Assembly (NCBI RefSeq): GCF_013426205.1
Contig: NC_089422.1
Location: 7,591,001 to 7,655,000, forward strand
Source: Metarhizium brunneum
Lineage: Eukaryota; Ascomycota; Sordariomycetes; Hypocreales; Clavicipitaceae
Direction of reading: 5' to 3'
DNA: 64,000 bases
The notes beneath the pieces were generated by a model that was not told the origin of the DNA, made no database searches, and saw nothing but the letters and a program-made list of their open reading frames with translations. Positions 13,352 to 24,518 of this stretch are shown here, in pieces; position 1 is the first letter of the stretch; each line of letters begins with the position of its first letter. The position numbers and the translations under genes are program-made.

Positions 13352-14440
13352 AATTTTAGAAAATTTTAAAAAGCTGCGGCCAGTTTCAATGGAACCAAGT
13401 CCAAGACTGTCTACACTGTAGCTATTTGCCTCTCGGGTTCTGACCCTAAAGGCTGCGGTTGTAGAAAAGTTTGCATTGATTTTGAATCAGCCAAGACGGC
13501 CAAAATTGATACGCATTCGGCCAGAAGCGTTTACATTGACTATCGGAGAAAGAATCATTTGACGAGCTGTGGAGAATAAATGACTATAGCTTTGATGAAG
13601 CGAGGTCTAAAACGACAACCTACGAATGGATGTGACAAGCACCCGGATTTCAACTGCAGCATATACAGCAGGAACTAGACACAAGAGAACTAGCCATGAG
13701 GTGCCATGGACGCTTACCAGGGTCACAACATGTCTTGGATGTTGGATGATATATTGTGGCTGAAGGACCAATTGGCTAGATGATATTTATGCCGATGAAT
13801 TTAGACGTTGCATTTTGTTATCAAGAAAGTTTGAAAGCATACAAAATAATGACAACAGCATTCGATGAGAATTCAGCCGTGAGGCCGTTTTTCGAATCTG
13901 CCTCCCTTTCTAGACGGCAAAGATGATTGAGCAACGTCGTCTATGACGATGAAGCTCCTGGAGATGGAAAGCAAAGAAATAGATTTCTGTACTATTGGAC
14001 GATATTTCAAACAAGGAAATCAGATGCTTGTTTAAAATGTTAAACTATTACCAAATAACCTTATTAAAGAACAAAGCTGGTGATATACGTTCAGATATCC
14101 CGTCTCGTCATATGAGCCATGACGCACTATTGGCCTTGTGAGGTGTTGGTACACGTTTAAGTACAAAGCTAGGTTCTTCTTAGAGCATGACGAAAAACGA
14201 AGCACGCGGAGCAGAGCGGAGAAGTGACTGTCTAGCACTTGATGCAAGCAGGACAGTCCGGGCGACCAGGCAGGGGGTCATTGCCAGATTTTGCCGAGTG
14301 TGTTGTGTTGGTTCGTTGGCCAACCTTGGTGAGCAAACTCTGCATGTACATAAGTACTCGGACGGAGGAGAAACTTGGGCCAGATCAAGGGGAGGTACAT
14401 AAGTATACGGAGTAGGAAGGAGTCTGAAGTGGCGGCAAAC

Positions 14441-14510
14441 GAGCACAAGCACAAGCACAAGCACAAGCACAATCACAAACACGAGCACGAGCACGAGCAC
14501 GAGCACAAAC
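14441..14510. repeat. Hexamer tandem repeat (GCACAA / GCACGA)
   Basis: About eleven hexamer units. The first block is mostly GCACAA and the second mostly GCACGA, differing by an A/G transition. On the + strand it could encode alternating Lys-His then Glu-His dipeptides, and on the - strand Leu-Val or Ala-Cys/Arg runs, but neither frame sits in a convincing gene. Confidence 0.9.
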
Positions 14511-15317
14511 CAGACACAGCATTGAGGCCGCAGCCCACCATCCTTGCCCAAAAAGTGACGGGTCGTAATCAGATGATGGCAAAGCTGGCATGGCCATGCG
14601 AGGCCCGAGCCAGGGCGGGCAGGTTTTGTTTGATTTTCTTGCCTTATCCCCGCACAGGAAGCACCCATCGCAACTGAAAATGAGTGCATTCAACGACGCC
14701 CGAAGGGTTCCGACGTCGCGCATCCGGACGGGGAGGACGAGATCTGCGCTAGCCAGGTTGCCAGGATGGGACATGGAAGCATCCAAGCATCCCACAGCCT
14801 GTCCACCGCCATCCACAGCCGCCATCCCAAGGGTGTGGTACACGGTCCAAGACAATTGGGGGGACCAGGGGGCGGGGGATCCAGGTCAACAGGGTCCAAA
14901 AACCCCGGCCCAATGGAATCTCAACAGTGGGGGCCAATTTCAATCTTTTTTTGGAGGCTTCAATGCGCAAATGAGAGCAGCTTGGTGTTGTACATGCGGA
15001 ATCAGTAATGGCGTGATGTTTCGATGGTGGTTTGTGTGGCGTGCGGATAGTTTTTTGCGTGGCTGCTTCTGCAAGGGAAAAGGAGGGGAGCATGAGTGTA
15101 ATGGCGATGGCGGCGGCACACGGCAGATAAGATCGCAGTCTCAGAGTGAGCGACTCGACGGCTGGCAACGGGGGATATCAGTGGTCTGGGATTTTTGGTG
15201 TCGGGGCCGTTGGGCCGCTGGGGACCGGACCATCCGCTGGCACTTGGGACGGTCGCAGCAGACTAGTCGCAAGTACTACTACTCCGTACTACTAGTACAT
15301 CCAAGTACTTATTGTAT

Positions 15318-15329
15318 GTATGTACATAC
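15318..15329. repeat. 12-bp palindrome GTATGTACATAC
   Basis: Perfect palindrome 30 bases from a TACTCCGTA motif (15280-15288). An identical 12-mer lies at 40167-40178 between the MFS and SNARE genes. Confidence 0.8.
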
Positions 15330-15910
15330 CTTGGGTCAAGTACCTAGAGGTATTCAATAGTCCGGAGACAAAGTCACATCCCGTTGCTAGTTGGCCCCCA
15401 TTTCCACCCGGACAATGCGTCGACCCCGAACATCTGCATGATACCTTTACAAGACCGGACGGGCCAGGGCAGCTTGGCAGCGAAAAAATGGGTTGCCCGC
15501 GCTTGCTGTACATCCCTGGTTAATCCCGTACTACACGGGGTGCGCATGGTGCACGGTCACGTGCAGGCGCGGAAGCCTCGCGTCTCTGCGGGTCCCGTTT
15601 GAATTCGATGGTCCCGCGAAGCTTGAACATTTACGAACCCCACTCTCTCTCACCTTCGCCTATTCACGCCACCCCCCCTTGTTCTTGTCCTGTCTCTTCT
15701 CTTGTCAGCGTTGCCTCTTGAAACCGTTGTCTATTTCTGGTCGGAATTGCGGCTTTCCCCGAAGCCTTGGCAGTGGTTTTGTCCATGCTGCCGCATAGCC
15801 GGATAGCGAGCGGTACGCGGCCACGCTAGTCTTGGTGTGCTGGTGCCACTGGTGGCACGCATCCCGTCAAGTTATCGTGACTCTTCATCGGCTTGGTGTA
15901 TATCAAAGAC

Positions 15911-18277
15911 ATGGAGGAAATGGATCTGGATGCACCTGCGGGTAGGAAACGCAAGGCAGATGACATTCCGGACGATCCTCGGCCCGCTCGGCGAATTAAG
16001 GTAAATTGACATCTTGCTGCCCACCCCCTTTCTGGGTGTTGCCCGGGAAGAAGAAGGGGAAAAAATGACAAATGATAGGCCTTGCTTGCTAACCGTTCTG
16101 CCCCGACTGCAAATTAGGCGTTGGATCCAGACGTCGTGAATAAGATTGCAGCCGGCGAGATTATCGTCGCCCCTGTGCACGCTCTCAAAGAACTCGTCGA
16201 GAATGCTGTGGATGCCGGCTCTACGGCGTTGGAAATCCTCGTTAAAGATGGCGGGCTGAAGCTCCTCCAGATCACAGATAATGGCTGTGGGATTGAGGTA
16301 TATATATGCATTATCCCCCGCTGGCATCTAGTGCTTCATTGCCGTGATTCGACCGACTTTGCTGATATGGGATAATAGAAGGAGGATCTGGCTATCCTCT
16401 GTGAACGCCACACTACATCCAAAATCACAGCATTCGAGGACTTGTCATCCATTGGTACTTATGGCTTCCGCGGAGAGGCCCTTGCTAGTATAAGCCATAT
16501 TGCCCATCTATCAGTTACCACCAAGACAAAAGATTCACCATTGGCATGGCGCGCACATTATCTAGATGGCAAGATGGTTGCTCCCAAACCTGGCCAGCCC
16601 GCGGAGCCCAAGGGAGTCGCAGGTCGACCAGGGACTCAAATCACAGTGGAGGACTTGTTCTTCAGTATCCCAACTCGAAGAAGAGCCTTCAGATCCTATT
16701 CTGATGAATTCAACAAAATCATCGACATGGTTGGCCGCTATTCGATCCACTGTCAAGGCGTCGGTTTTACTTGCAAAAAGGCTGGTGAATCTTCCAACAC
16801 CTTGTCAATCCAAAGCCAAGCTACTACGCTGGATAGAGTGCGTCAGATATATGGCAGCAGCGTCGCCAATGAGTTGGTCGATTTTTCTGCATCCGATGCA
16901 CGCTGGGGCTTCAAAGCTCACGTCCTGGCGACCAACGCAAATTATCATATCAAAAAGACGACGTTTCTCCTCTTCATAAACAACCGGAGCGTCGAGTCTG
17001 CAAATGTCAAAAAGGCAATCGAACAGACCTATTTGAATTTTCTGCCAAAGGGTGGCCACCCTTTTGTCTATCTTAGTTTGGAAATCGATCCTGCACGAGT
17101 CGATGTCAATGTTCACCCAACAAAACGGGAGGTTCATTTCCTGAATGAGGATGAAATCCTCCACGCAGTTTGCACCGAGCTGGAGTCACGTTTAGCACAT
17201 GTCGATACTAGCCGAACCTTTAAGACACAAACATTGCTTCCCGGAGCAAAACCCGTACCCGAATCCATGGACGAGGATCAGTCATCTCCGAGAATCATGG
17301 TGACGGGTAAGAGAAGGCGTAATTCAAACGATTTGGTCCGAACTGATACGTATGCACGCAAAATTACTACCATGCTCTCCCACGCTGATAGTGGTGAGGG
17401 ATCCAAGGCAAAGACGTCCAAAGAGGAAGAGCCACTGGCGGTACCGGAAAATATTGAATACGAAACGAATGACCGAGAGATGACTGCGTGCCGGCTAAAA
17501 AGTATAAAGGAACTGCGCAGCGAAGTACGGGACAACATACATCACGATTTAACTGAAATCTTTGCATCACATACATTTGTTGGCATAGTAGACGATAGTC
17601 GAAGGCTGGCAGCTATTCAGAGCGGTGTCAGACTATACCTGGTAGACTACGGCCACACATGTTTTGAATATTTTTACCAGCTGGGACTTACAGATTTTGG
17701 GAATTTTGGCGTTATTCGATTTAGTCCTCCCTTGGGACTTAGAGACATGCTGCAAATGGCAGCTGAGACCGAAAAGAAAGTCCTAGGGGCAGCTGACCAT
17801 GATTTCCCCGTGGAGAAGATTGTTGATAAAGTTGCCAATCAGCTCATTGAGCGCAGGGAAATGCTTCACGAGTACTTTTCTCTTGAAGTGTCGCCAACAG
17901 GCGAGTTGATTTCTATTCCGTTGATGTTGAAGGGTTACACGCCCCCACTGTCGAAGCTCCCTCGGTTCCTGCTACGACTCGGTCCCAATGTCAACTGGAA
18001 CGATGAAAAGGAGTGTTTTGATTCTTTTACGCGAGAGCTGGCCACATTTTACGTGCCGGAGCAGTTACCTACCCCGCCAGCTCCGGGTGGGGGTGAGGAA
18101 GAGGAGGAAATCCCCGAAGAGATGAGGACGAGAAGGCAGCATGTCAGATGGGCAGTAGAGCATATATTCTTTCCGGCGTTCAAAACAAAGCTGGTGGCGA
18201 CAAAGGCGCTCATGGACGGGGGCATCTTGGAGGTTGCGAGCTTGAAAGGGTTATACAAGGTGTTTGAGCGGTGCTGA
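15911..18277 (+). CDS. MLH1: DNA mismatch repair protein MLH1
   Basis: MutL homolog forming the MutL-alpha/beta/gamma heterodimers that act after MutS-type mismatch recognition in the nucleus. Exons 15911-16000, 16118-16297 and 16379-18277 give 722 aa, close to the usual fungal length. The GHKL ATPase motifs are visible: [12 protein letters not shown] (residues 55-66, with the Mg-binding Asn), DNGCGIE (84-90) and GFRGEAL (119-125). The N-terminus has a basic stretch (GRKRK, RPARRIK) that may be a nuclear signal. The protein ends exactly in KVFERC, the conserved MLH1 C-terminus that helps build the PMS1 endonuclease site. The segment [12 protein letters not shown] differs from the more usual VIQRPANAIKEL, a mild divergence outside catalytic residues. 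The gene converges with SYO1, whose stop is 273 bp downstream. Confidence 0.96.
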
Positions 18278-18550
18278 GGAGTTTTTAGGCGTCGATATCG
18301 GCAGAGCCGCAAGTGTAGTACTTTTTTTGTCCCCTGTTTGCTGGGGAATACGGTAATGTATTATATTCGCTGGACAGGATTTCTTGTTCGTAATGTGGAA
18401 CTGCGAATGCTTCCAGTGAGTCAACTTTTAGTCTTCAGTCTACTATTCCAATGCATATGATCCATGTTCAGCCCCTTTTAGCAAACAGATCATTGCCAGA
18501 TTGCAGCATGTCTCATTCATGATTCATTCGTCTCCACCTCGTTCTCTCTT

Positions 18551-20581
18551 TCAAGAGCCGTTGACATCATCGGGCTTCTTCTTCTTCTTGTAGGCCAAGA
18601 ATCTTCCCAGGTTCATCACCGCCTCGTCCGCGCGGGCCCTCAGCTCAGGCTGCGTTTTCTTGTCGACACTCTTTACCATTGCTCGGGCCTTGGGCAGCAC
18701 AGCCTCGAGCTGATTCAGGAAATTGCCCTTCCAGAAAACCTCCCCGTCGTACGCGAATCCCTCGCTGCTGTAAATGTCAAAAACTTGGTTCAATGCCTCG
18801 ACGGCATCGGCGGCGGGTGTATCAGGCAGTCCGGCGAGAAGGGTGATGAGGAACGTGCCGATTTCGCGGTTCAGAGACGCTGGGGCAGGATCGGCGGCGA
18901 GCTGGCCGAGCACTCCTACGCATTTGACGCCAAGTCGCTGGAAGGGATCTTCAGAATCCTGAGGGTCCATGGACTTGGTGGCCTGGTAGAGGGAGATGAA
19001 TTTGCGGTGCTCGTCGCCCTTGAGGGGTGTGCTGCCGCCGAGGCTGCGGGATACAGCCCATGCGAGGCCCGTCACTTGCGTGGCGAGATTGACGTCGGCG
19101 GTGTCGCTGGAGAGAATGGGCGTAATGACTTGTTCCCACAGGGTGCGGCCGACGGGGGCCCAGGCTTTTTGGATGCCGGCGTTTTGGTCTACGGAGAAGT
19201 CGACGAGTGAGACGGACCAGGCAACGTTGTTGAGGGCGGAGAGGGCGAGACCATGGAGTTGCAGAGAGTCATTGTTGGTTGGTTGGAAGGAGGAGATGCG
19301 AATGAGTTCAGGGAGGGCAGTTTGGAGAAGGGCTTTTAGGACGGGCATGTCGTCGATGTTGGCTTTGTCATCGTCGTCATCTACGCCAGTGACCATTTCC
19401 ATATCGGCTTCCATCGCATCCTGGTCCATTTCGTCGTCGTCGTCGTCTTCTTCTTCTTCTTCTACTTCATCCTGGGCGTTAGAGCCGCCTGCATCGGCAT
19501 CATTCATGTCTTCGTCGTCTTTAGGTTCCTCGGCGTCAGGCTTTGCGGGGACGGGCGTGCCCACGTTGGCAGAGTTCAGAGTCGTGCCGATGGAGGCCAA
19601 TGTTTCGAGAGCCAGCCGCTGCATCTTCAGTGGGTTTGACCTGCCTTGACTGCCATTAGCAGCCTGTTGATCTGGCTGAATAGTCGCAATGGCTTTGGTA
19701 AGTGTGGGAATCAGTAGGGAATCGTCTGCGCTGGTAACATTGGGTGCGTCCTTGAGTCCCTCAAGCGCAGAAAAGACATTGTGAAGGGTGGCACAAGCCA
19801 GGACGCCCTCGCCGGTGACATGGTTCTTGAGAGATGACATGGCCTGATAACATTTAGAGTTGGTGACAATCTTCTTGGCCAGATTGCCATTTTCCTCGGT
19901 AAGAAGCATAAGGCAAGCCAAGGCAACGTCTCGGAGGCTTGAAATACCGTCGGATTCGGCATCGTCGGTGTTGGTTTGGGCAACAAGAACGTCTTGGGCA
20001 ACAAGAACGAAGAGGAAGTCAATGATTGTGGTGTTGGAGGATATGGCTTCCAGAATATCGTCAGCAGCCTCGGCCAATGTAGTAAGCAAGGTAATCAGAG
20101 ACGCAGAAATGCCGAAGACAAGGGGCATTTCTGGCGGGGAAAATTCTGAGGAGCCAGCACCGAGGGACGATAACTTGTCCGAAACATTCTTAGCAGCGTG
20201 TGCGATAGCTGGCAGAATATCAGAGCGGAACAGGTGCACGCAAAAATCATCCTCCTCCTCCAGAACTAAGCCCTGCAAGATGCACCATCCAGCAGCTCTA
20301 CTTTGGAGAGCCGCATCGGTCAGAGTCTGTGTGAGGATGATGTGGACGATTTGTTCCCGGAGCAGGAGCTTGCGGCACTTGGTGTCCTGGATGATGTTGG
20401 CGACGGCGACGGCAGCGGCAGAGCGAGACTTGGGGTCGGGATTCTGAAGGTCGTTGATGACAGGGATGATCTTGGCTTCTCGAAGAGCGGCGAGTTCAGG
20501 GTCTGAGGGTGCCTTGACGGGTTTGGCGAGGGGGTCTCGTCGCTGAGAGGTACCGGCTCGGTTGCGACGCGATTTACCCAT
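18551..20581 (-). CDS. SYO1: Symportin SYO1, ribosomal protein co-import chaperone
   Basis: Single-exon gene of 676 aa. SYO1-family proteins bind the 5S RNP ribosomal proteins uL18 (Rpl5) and uL5 (Rpl11) and carry them together into the nucleus through importin. The N-terminus GKSRRNRAGTSQRR is a basic import signal typical of the family, followed by ARM/HEAT-type helical repeats (residues about 30-340 and 410-660). A long acidic insert lies at about 350-410 (runs of E and D), matching the acidic loop known inside the Syo1 solenoid. A six-residue in-frame repeat (VLVAQD/VLVAQT, about 195-206) comes from a near-perfect 18-nt tandem duplication. It is divergent from the glycosyltransferase-like gene, sharing a 1.1-kb promoter region. 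Confidence 0.88.
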   Translation of the reverse strand: MGKSRRNRAGTSQRRDPLAKPVKAPSDPELAALREAKIIPVINDLQNPDPKSRSAAAVAVANIIQDTKCRKLLLREQIVHIILTQTLTDAALQSRAAGWCILQGLVLEEEDDFCVHLFRSDILPAIAHAAKNVSDKLSSLGAGSSEFSPPEMPLVFGISASLITLLTTLAEAADDILEAISSNTTIIDFLFVLVAQDVLVAQTNTDDAESDGISSLRDVALACLMLLTEENGNLAKKIVTNSKCYQAMSSLKNHVTGEGVLACATLHNVFSALEGLKDAPNVTSADDSLLIPTLTKAIATIQPDQQAANGSQGRSNPLKMQRLALETLASIGTTLNSANVGTPVPAKPDAEEPKDDEDMNDADAGGSNAQDEVEEEEEDDDDDEMDQDAMEADMEMVTGVDDDDDKANIDDMPVLKALLQTALPELIRISSFQPTNNDSLQLHGLALSALNNVAWSVSLVDFSVDQNAGIQKAWAPVGRTLWEQVITPILSSDTADVNLATQVTGLAWAVSRSLGGSTPLKGDEHRKFISLYQATKSMDPQDSEDPFQRLGVKCVGVLGQLAADPAPASLNREIGTFLITLLAGLPDTPAADAVEALNQVFDIYSSEGFAYDGEVFWKGNFLNQLEAVLPKARAMVKSVDKKTQPELRARADEAVMNLGRFLAYKKKKKPDDVNGS
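19978..20009 (-). repeat. 18-nt tandem duplication inside SYO1
   Basis: GGGCAACAAGAACG on the + strand recurs 18 bases later. It adds six codons to SYO1 without shifting the frame, duplicating the peptide VLVAQ. Confidence 0.8.
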
Positions 20582-21727
20582 GGTGTGCGGGTTGGGCGGG
20601 GTCTAAATTGGAAAATTCCTTTTTTTTTTGGTCCCCAGTCGTCCTACTCTGTAGCTATGTGAAGGGAGAATGCGAAAGAAAGACGGAAGAGAGGCGGTGC
20701 TGGTGCCAATTGGCGGCGTGAAGACTCGACGCGAGAGCTTACAGACGCAACTTTTTTTTTTCCCATGTCTTTTTTGTGTCTTGGTGTTGCTGCCCATCGT
20801 CACCAACGACCCCACAGCGGATGCCCCGCTGGGTACTCGGTAGATGTGGCGTCAACGGCGACGACACGGGCATGTCTACGGAATAGTACTTCGTGTACTA
20901 CTCCGTACAGAGTACGTGTGTACCAAGTAATACCCTGTATTAGACGGTTTCGACATGGTCTGGCCAAAGTAAATCAGCTGCCTAGCTGGGTAAAGTGGTC
21001 ACCTTTGGCGTCTGGTGCAAAGTGCCCGCCCAGGGCCCTTAAATGTCCCGTCGTGTCTTGGCCGCGTCCCGACATTCAACTCATGTTTGCGCCGTAGTCT
21101 CCCGCAGTCTCGTCTCACCACATCTGCCCAGGGTTTGAGACACCAAGATCAGCATTTTCATCGTCTCATTGTCCCATCAGTAGATACCAACCCGGGAACC
21201 AGGTATCCGGGCACCTTCCCAGTTGCATGATAGCCTACCATGCAATGCACACCGTGTATCGCACACCGTACACCGCACACCGCACACCGAGCACCATACT
21301 CCATACGCCACCTGCCAACTACATCCATCTGGCAAATTTGAGTCAATCCAATCCCTCTTCCTGCAACGCGCTCACACACATCACCAACTCACACACCTGC
21401 ATACGCCCATGACGGGGAGTACCGACGCAGATCCTTTTCTTCGTCTCAGTCATCCCCCGATGACCCTATATGTTTCTCCGCGGCCCAAAGCAAACATCGC
21501 AGATCCATATCTGTCCTTGCCGTGTACGGAGTAGTACTCCGTAAGTCAAGACAAGATCGTGATTTGACTTGACGCGCCCGCCTTGTTTCCCGTTGCCATT
21601 ATCGCACCCTGCAATCCTGGCCAGCTCCGGACCCTTGTGAGCTGTGGCTGCTGACATGGTGTCTGTATCCTGATCATCACATCGTCTTCGGTTGCTGGGT
21701 ACCTTGGAGCCAGAGATACCTCACATC
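20582..21727. promoter_or_regulatory. Divergent promoter region, SYO1 / glycosyltransferase-like gene
   Basis: No gene recognised. It holds poly-T/A tracts next to the SYO1 start, a degenerate CACCG-type repeat (about 21248-21294), a TACTCCGTA motif (20899) and a perfect 19-bp inverted pair, TACGGAGTA-G-TACTCCGTA (21525-21543). Confidence 0.6.
21525..21543. repeat. Perfect inverted pair TACGGAGTA-G-TACTCCGTA
   Basis: Two exact copies of the dispersed 9-mer in opposite orientation are separated by one G, making a 19-bp dyad. It lies about 185 bp upstream of the proposed start of the glycosyltransferase-like gene. Confidence 0.9.
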
Positions 21728-24261
21728 ATGCCCGCATCGCGCGGATGGCATCCACGGCATCTATGGCCCCCATGGCGTCATGCCAACGAGATATCCAAGA
21801 AGGACGATGACCTCCCCTTACCCAGGCACTCCAAACATGGCCGTAGCTACGGTGCGCAGTGGCAGTCGGCTAGAATGCCACGCCGGACCTGGGTGAAACG
21901 CCTTGCAGCATATGCGCTTGTCATAGTTTTTCTTGTATATCTCTTCAACCGCGCCCATTCGCCAAGTTCGTCTGCCCTACCGGGAAGCAGAGACGATCCC
22001 GACGCCGTCGCAGCCGCTTACAAGGAGCGCTTTGATCCAGCCCGGACGGCGCATCTTGACGGTGCGCCTAAGAAGCCATCGCCTCCGCACCAGCCGCCAC
22101 CTGCAGAGGTCGATGGCCAACAGAAAGGCATTTCATCGCCGAATGAGTCCATTGATGAAGAAAGCAAGGAAGGTCACAAGCCTGACAACGGCCGTGCCAA
22201 GTCTCCTCCCAAATATGACGGCCCAATACGGTATCCTGCACTGGCTTCGTCACTGGGAGCCATCGCGTCGACCGGCGGAGATTCACCCCATAATCGCAAC
22301 GTCCTATTTGCAGCTGCCAGTCTCAAAAGTGTTTCTACCTTGCTACCTATGGCATGCGAAATGGGAATCGAGCGCCAGAGCTATGTTCATTTTGCCTTTA
22401 TCGGCACGGCGGATATTGCGATGCAGGACCTCCTCAAGGTCAATGGTATCGACAAGACGTGCCCGCTTATTTTACATGGTATGACTTGTTGTTGCCGTGG
22501 AAGATCGTCTGCAACGCCTTCTAATGCCCTACGCAATAGATGCTCGCCCAGACCACTCCCAAATGTCGACTGAGAGTCGCATGTCCTTGGCCATTGTGAA
22601 AGCACTGTGTACGTTGTTGCCGCGCGCCCCACGATACTGTCTAGCAAGATATATCTGCTTGTCATCAAATGCAGTCTTCTACATTTCACCATCTCTGGCT
22701 ATGTTTCTCCGCCGTCTGGGTATCTAGTCACTGTGGTTAAATATTTTGTAGCCCTACTGTGCTTTGTTCTAGGTCGCAAGGATTTCCAAGCTAATAGTGT
22801 CATCCTCAGATCTTTTGAATTTCCACATGCACCCACAAGCGGTATTCGTAGATTCCACAAACGCAGAAGAAAGCTACTTCCTCCGCGCGGTCCGAGACCA
22901 GGTTTCGTCCACGCAATCTGCTCTGATAGAGCTACCCGAGCAATCTCGAACAAGTCTCGCGTGGATATCCAAACTAGATTCAGCAGCTCTGTCAGGTAAG
23001 TTCAAGGGCGCGTCGCATAATGAGGTAATTGAATTAACCGGACTGGAAATCCTGTAGCTTGGAATGATGTTCGATTTGATATCTTGATTCATGCAGCACC
23101 CACCGGTACAGCAAACCTCGAGAGGCTGCTCAGGTCGATTGCAAGGGCAGACTTTGCTGGTATTCAGACCCCACACATTACCGTCGAGCTTCCTTATGTC
23201 GTGGATGCGCCGTTGGAGTCCTATCTTGCAAACTTCAAATGGCCGCGTCCAACTCCATCTGACGGACAAAGACCACAGATGATTTCACTCCGTCGCCGAA
23301 TTACGCGACAGCTGATGGAAGAGGAAGATAGTTCTGTGCGCTTCGTCGAATCGTTCTGGCCAACTGACCCTCGGCGCTCTCATGTTTTGGTGCTAGCTTC
23401 TCATACAGAGCTTACGCCCCAATTCTTCCAATGTTCGTCTCCGTCTCCCTCGGCCTAATACCCCTAGTTCGACTTCGCACTAATTGAATATTAGACGTGA
23501 AATATTCACTTTTGTATCAGCTTCACTCAAAATTTGCTCGGATGGAAGATTACCACGCAAGCCTACTGGGCATCAGCCTCTCAGTACCAACTACGCTAAT
23601 AGACGGATCCCAGCCCTTCACACCTCCCAAGCCAGTCCACGGCGACAAAGACGAGCCGGGTGAGACCGCCTTCTTGTGGCAGCGGCCCAACAGCGAGGCC
23701 ATGGTGTTTTTGGGCGGAAAATGGGTAGAGCTTCATCACTTCGTGGCGCAAACACTCTACAAGAAACGATCAATGTCTTCAACACCCGCCCTGCTGGCAA
23801 AGAAGCAGGCCAGCAAGGAATATCCCGCATGGCTGGAATATGCTCTGCGGCTGTCACGCGTAAGAGGATACTTTACACTGTATCCTAGCCGAGAGACGGC
23901 GAAAGCTATCATCGGCGTGCATAGCGACGTTCCCGATGCACCAGAGGAATACTCAAAGGATGAATCGAGACCAAAGTCGCCCAAAGACTACTCAGACAAA
24001 GTGGACGAGGATTTTGACCCAGTATCTCCAGTCGACATGTTGGAGACCCTACCTCACAATGGGGAGCTGCAATCACCCGGCCCCCTACCACTATTGTCGT
24101 GGGATGGCCAGGCTAAGACGAAAGACAGCATTGCCGAGGATGCAGGTGAGTACACTACATTGTTCCGGAGAGAGGTTGGTGAGTGCGGGGAGGACTATTT
24201 GAAGAATCATCCCATTGCAAACAACATGGCGGAGGACCTATTTTGTAAACCCAAGGCGTGA
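21728..24261 (+). CDS. Putative type II membrane glycosyltransferase (fungal glycosyltransferase-2 type)
   Basis: Proposed exons 21728-22478, 22540-22608, 22810-22995, 23058-23432 and 23495-24261 give 715 aa. Residues about 59-75 (LAAYALVIVFLVYLF) form a single membrane anchor after a basic N-terminus (RRTWVKR), so the protein should be a Golgi/ER type II membrane protein. The lumenal part carries blocks I associate with fungal proteins annotated as glycosyltransferase 2: LFAAASLKSVSTLLPMACEM, DARPDHS, MHPQAVFVD, FDILIHAAPTGT, RFVESFWPTDPRRSHVLVL and FLWQRPNSEAMVF. The donor sugar and acceptor cannot be read from the sequence. The second splice donor (GTACGT at 22609) was chosen because only it restores the frame before NFHMHPQAV. 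An upstream in-frame ATG at 21692 would add 12 residues. It converges with the DUF202 gene, 257 bp away. Confidence 0.75.
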
Positions 24262-24518
24262 TATGGTCTTTTGTTGTGTTTCTGTGTCCTTGGGTTGGGA
24301 TGAGTCGTGCTTGTATATTACTTATGCTTGTCAACGTGCAAAACAAAGCGAAACTAAGCGAATTGGTGTCCTGTTGGATTCAGTAAATACTTGGGCTAAA
24401 TGAGAGACACCTTGAAGTATTTATCACAGGGTTAGATTCTGTAAATGCCTCGGCATGTTATTCTCACAGTCAAATGTCCCTGGCTGGAAACGATATGGGG
24501 ATATCCAAAACACAAAGA

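Larger units (their letters stand above)
13352..15910. other. Intergenic region upstream of MLH1
   Basis: No supported gene. The first 800 bases are AT-rich and are probably the 3' region of the transcription-factor gene. The remainder holds a hexamer repeat (14441-14510), TACTCCGTA motifs (14406, 15280) and a GTATGTACATAC palindrome (15318-15329). Several overlapping open frames on both strands at 14.2-15.4 kb have no recognisable domain. The last 300 bases before 15911 are pyrimidine-rich, as expected for a fungal promoter and leader. Confidence 0.6.

Noticed and set aside
14375..14677. Frame with alternating Lys-His/Glu-His dipeptides
   Set aside because: The pattern comes from a hexamer repeat and all other frames are open too; no gene signals.
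16298..16378. Read-through of MLH1 intron 2
   Set aside because: The frame runs into a stop, while splicing restores [16 protein letters not shown], the conserved MutL sequence.
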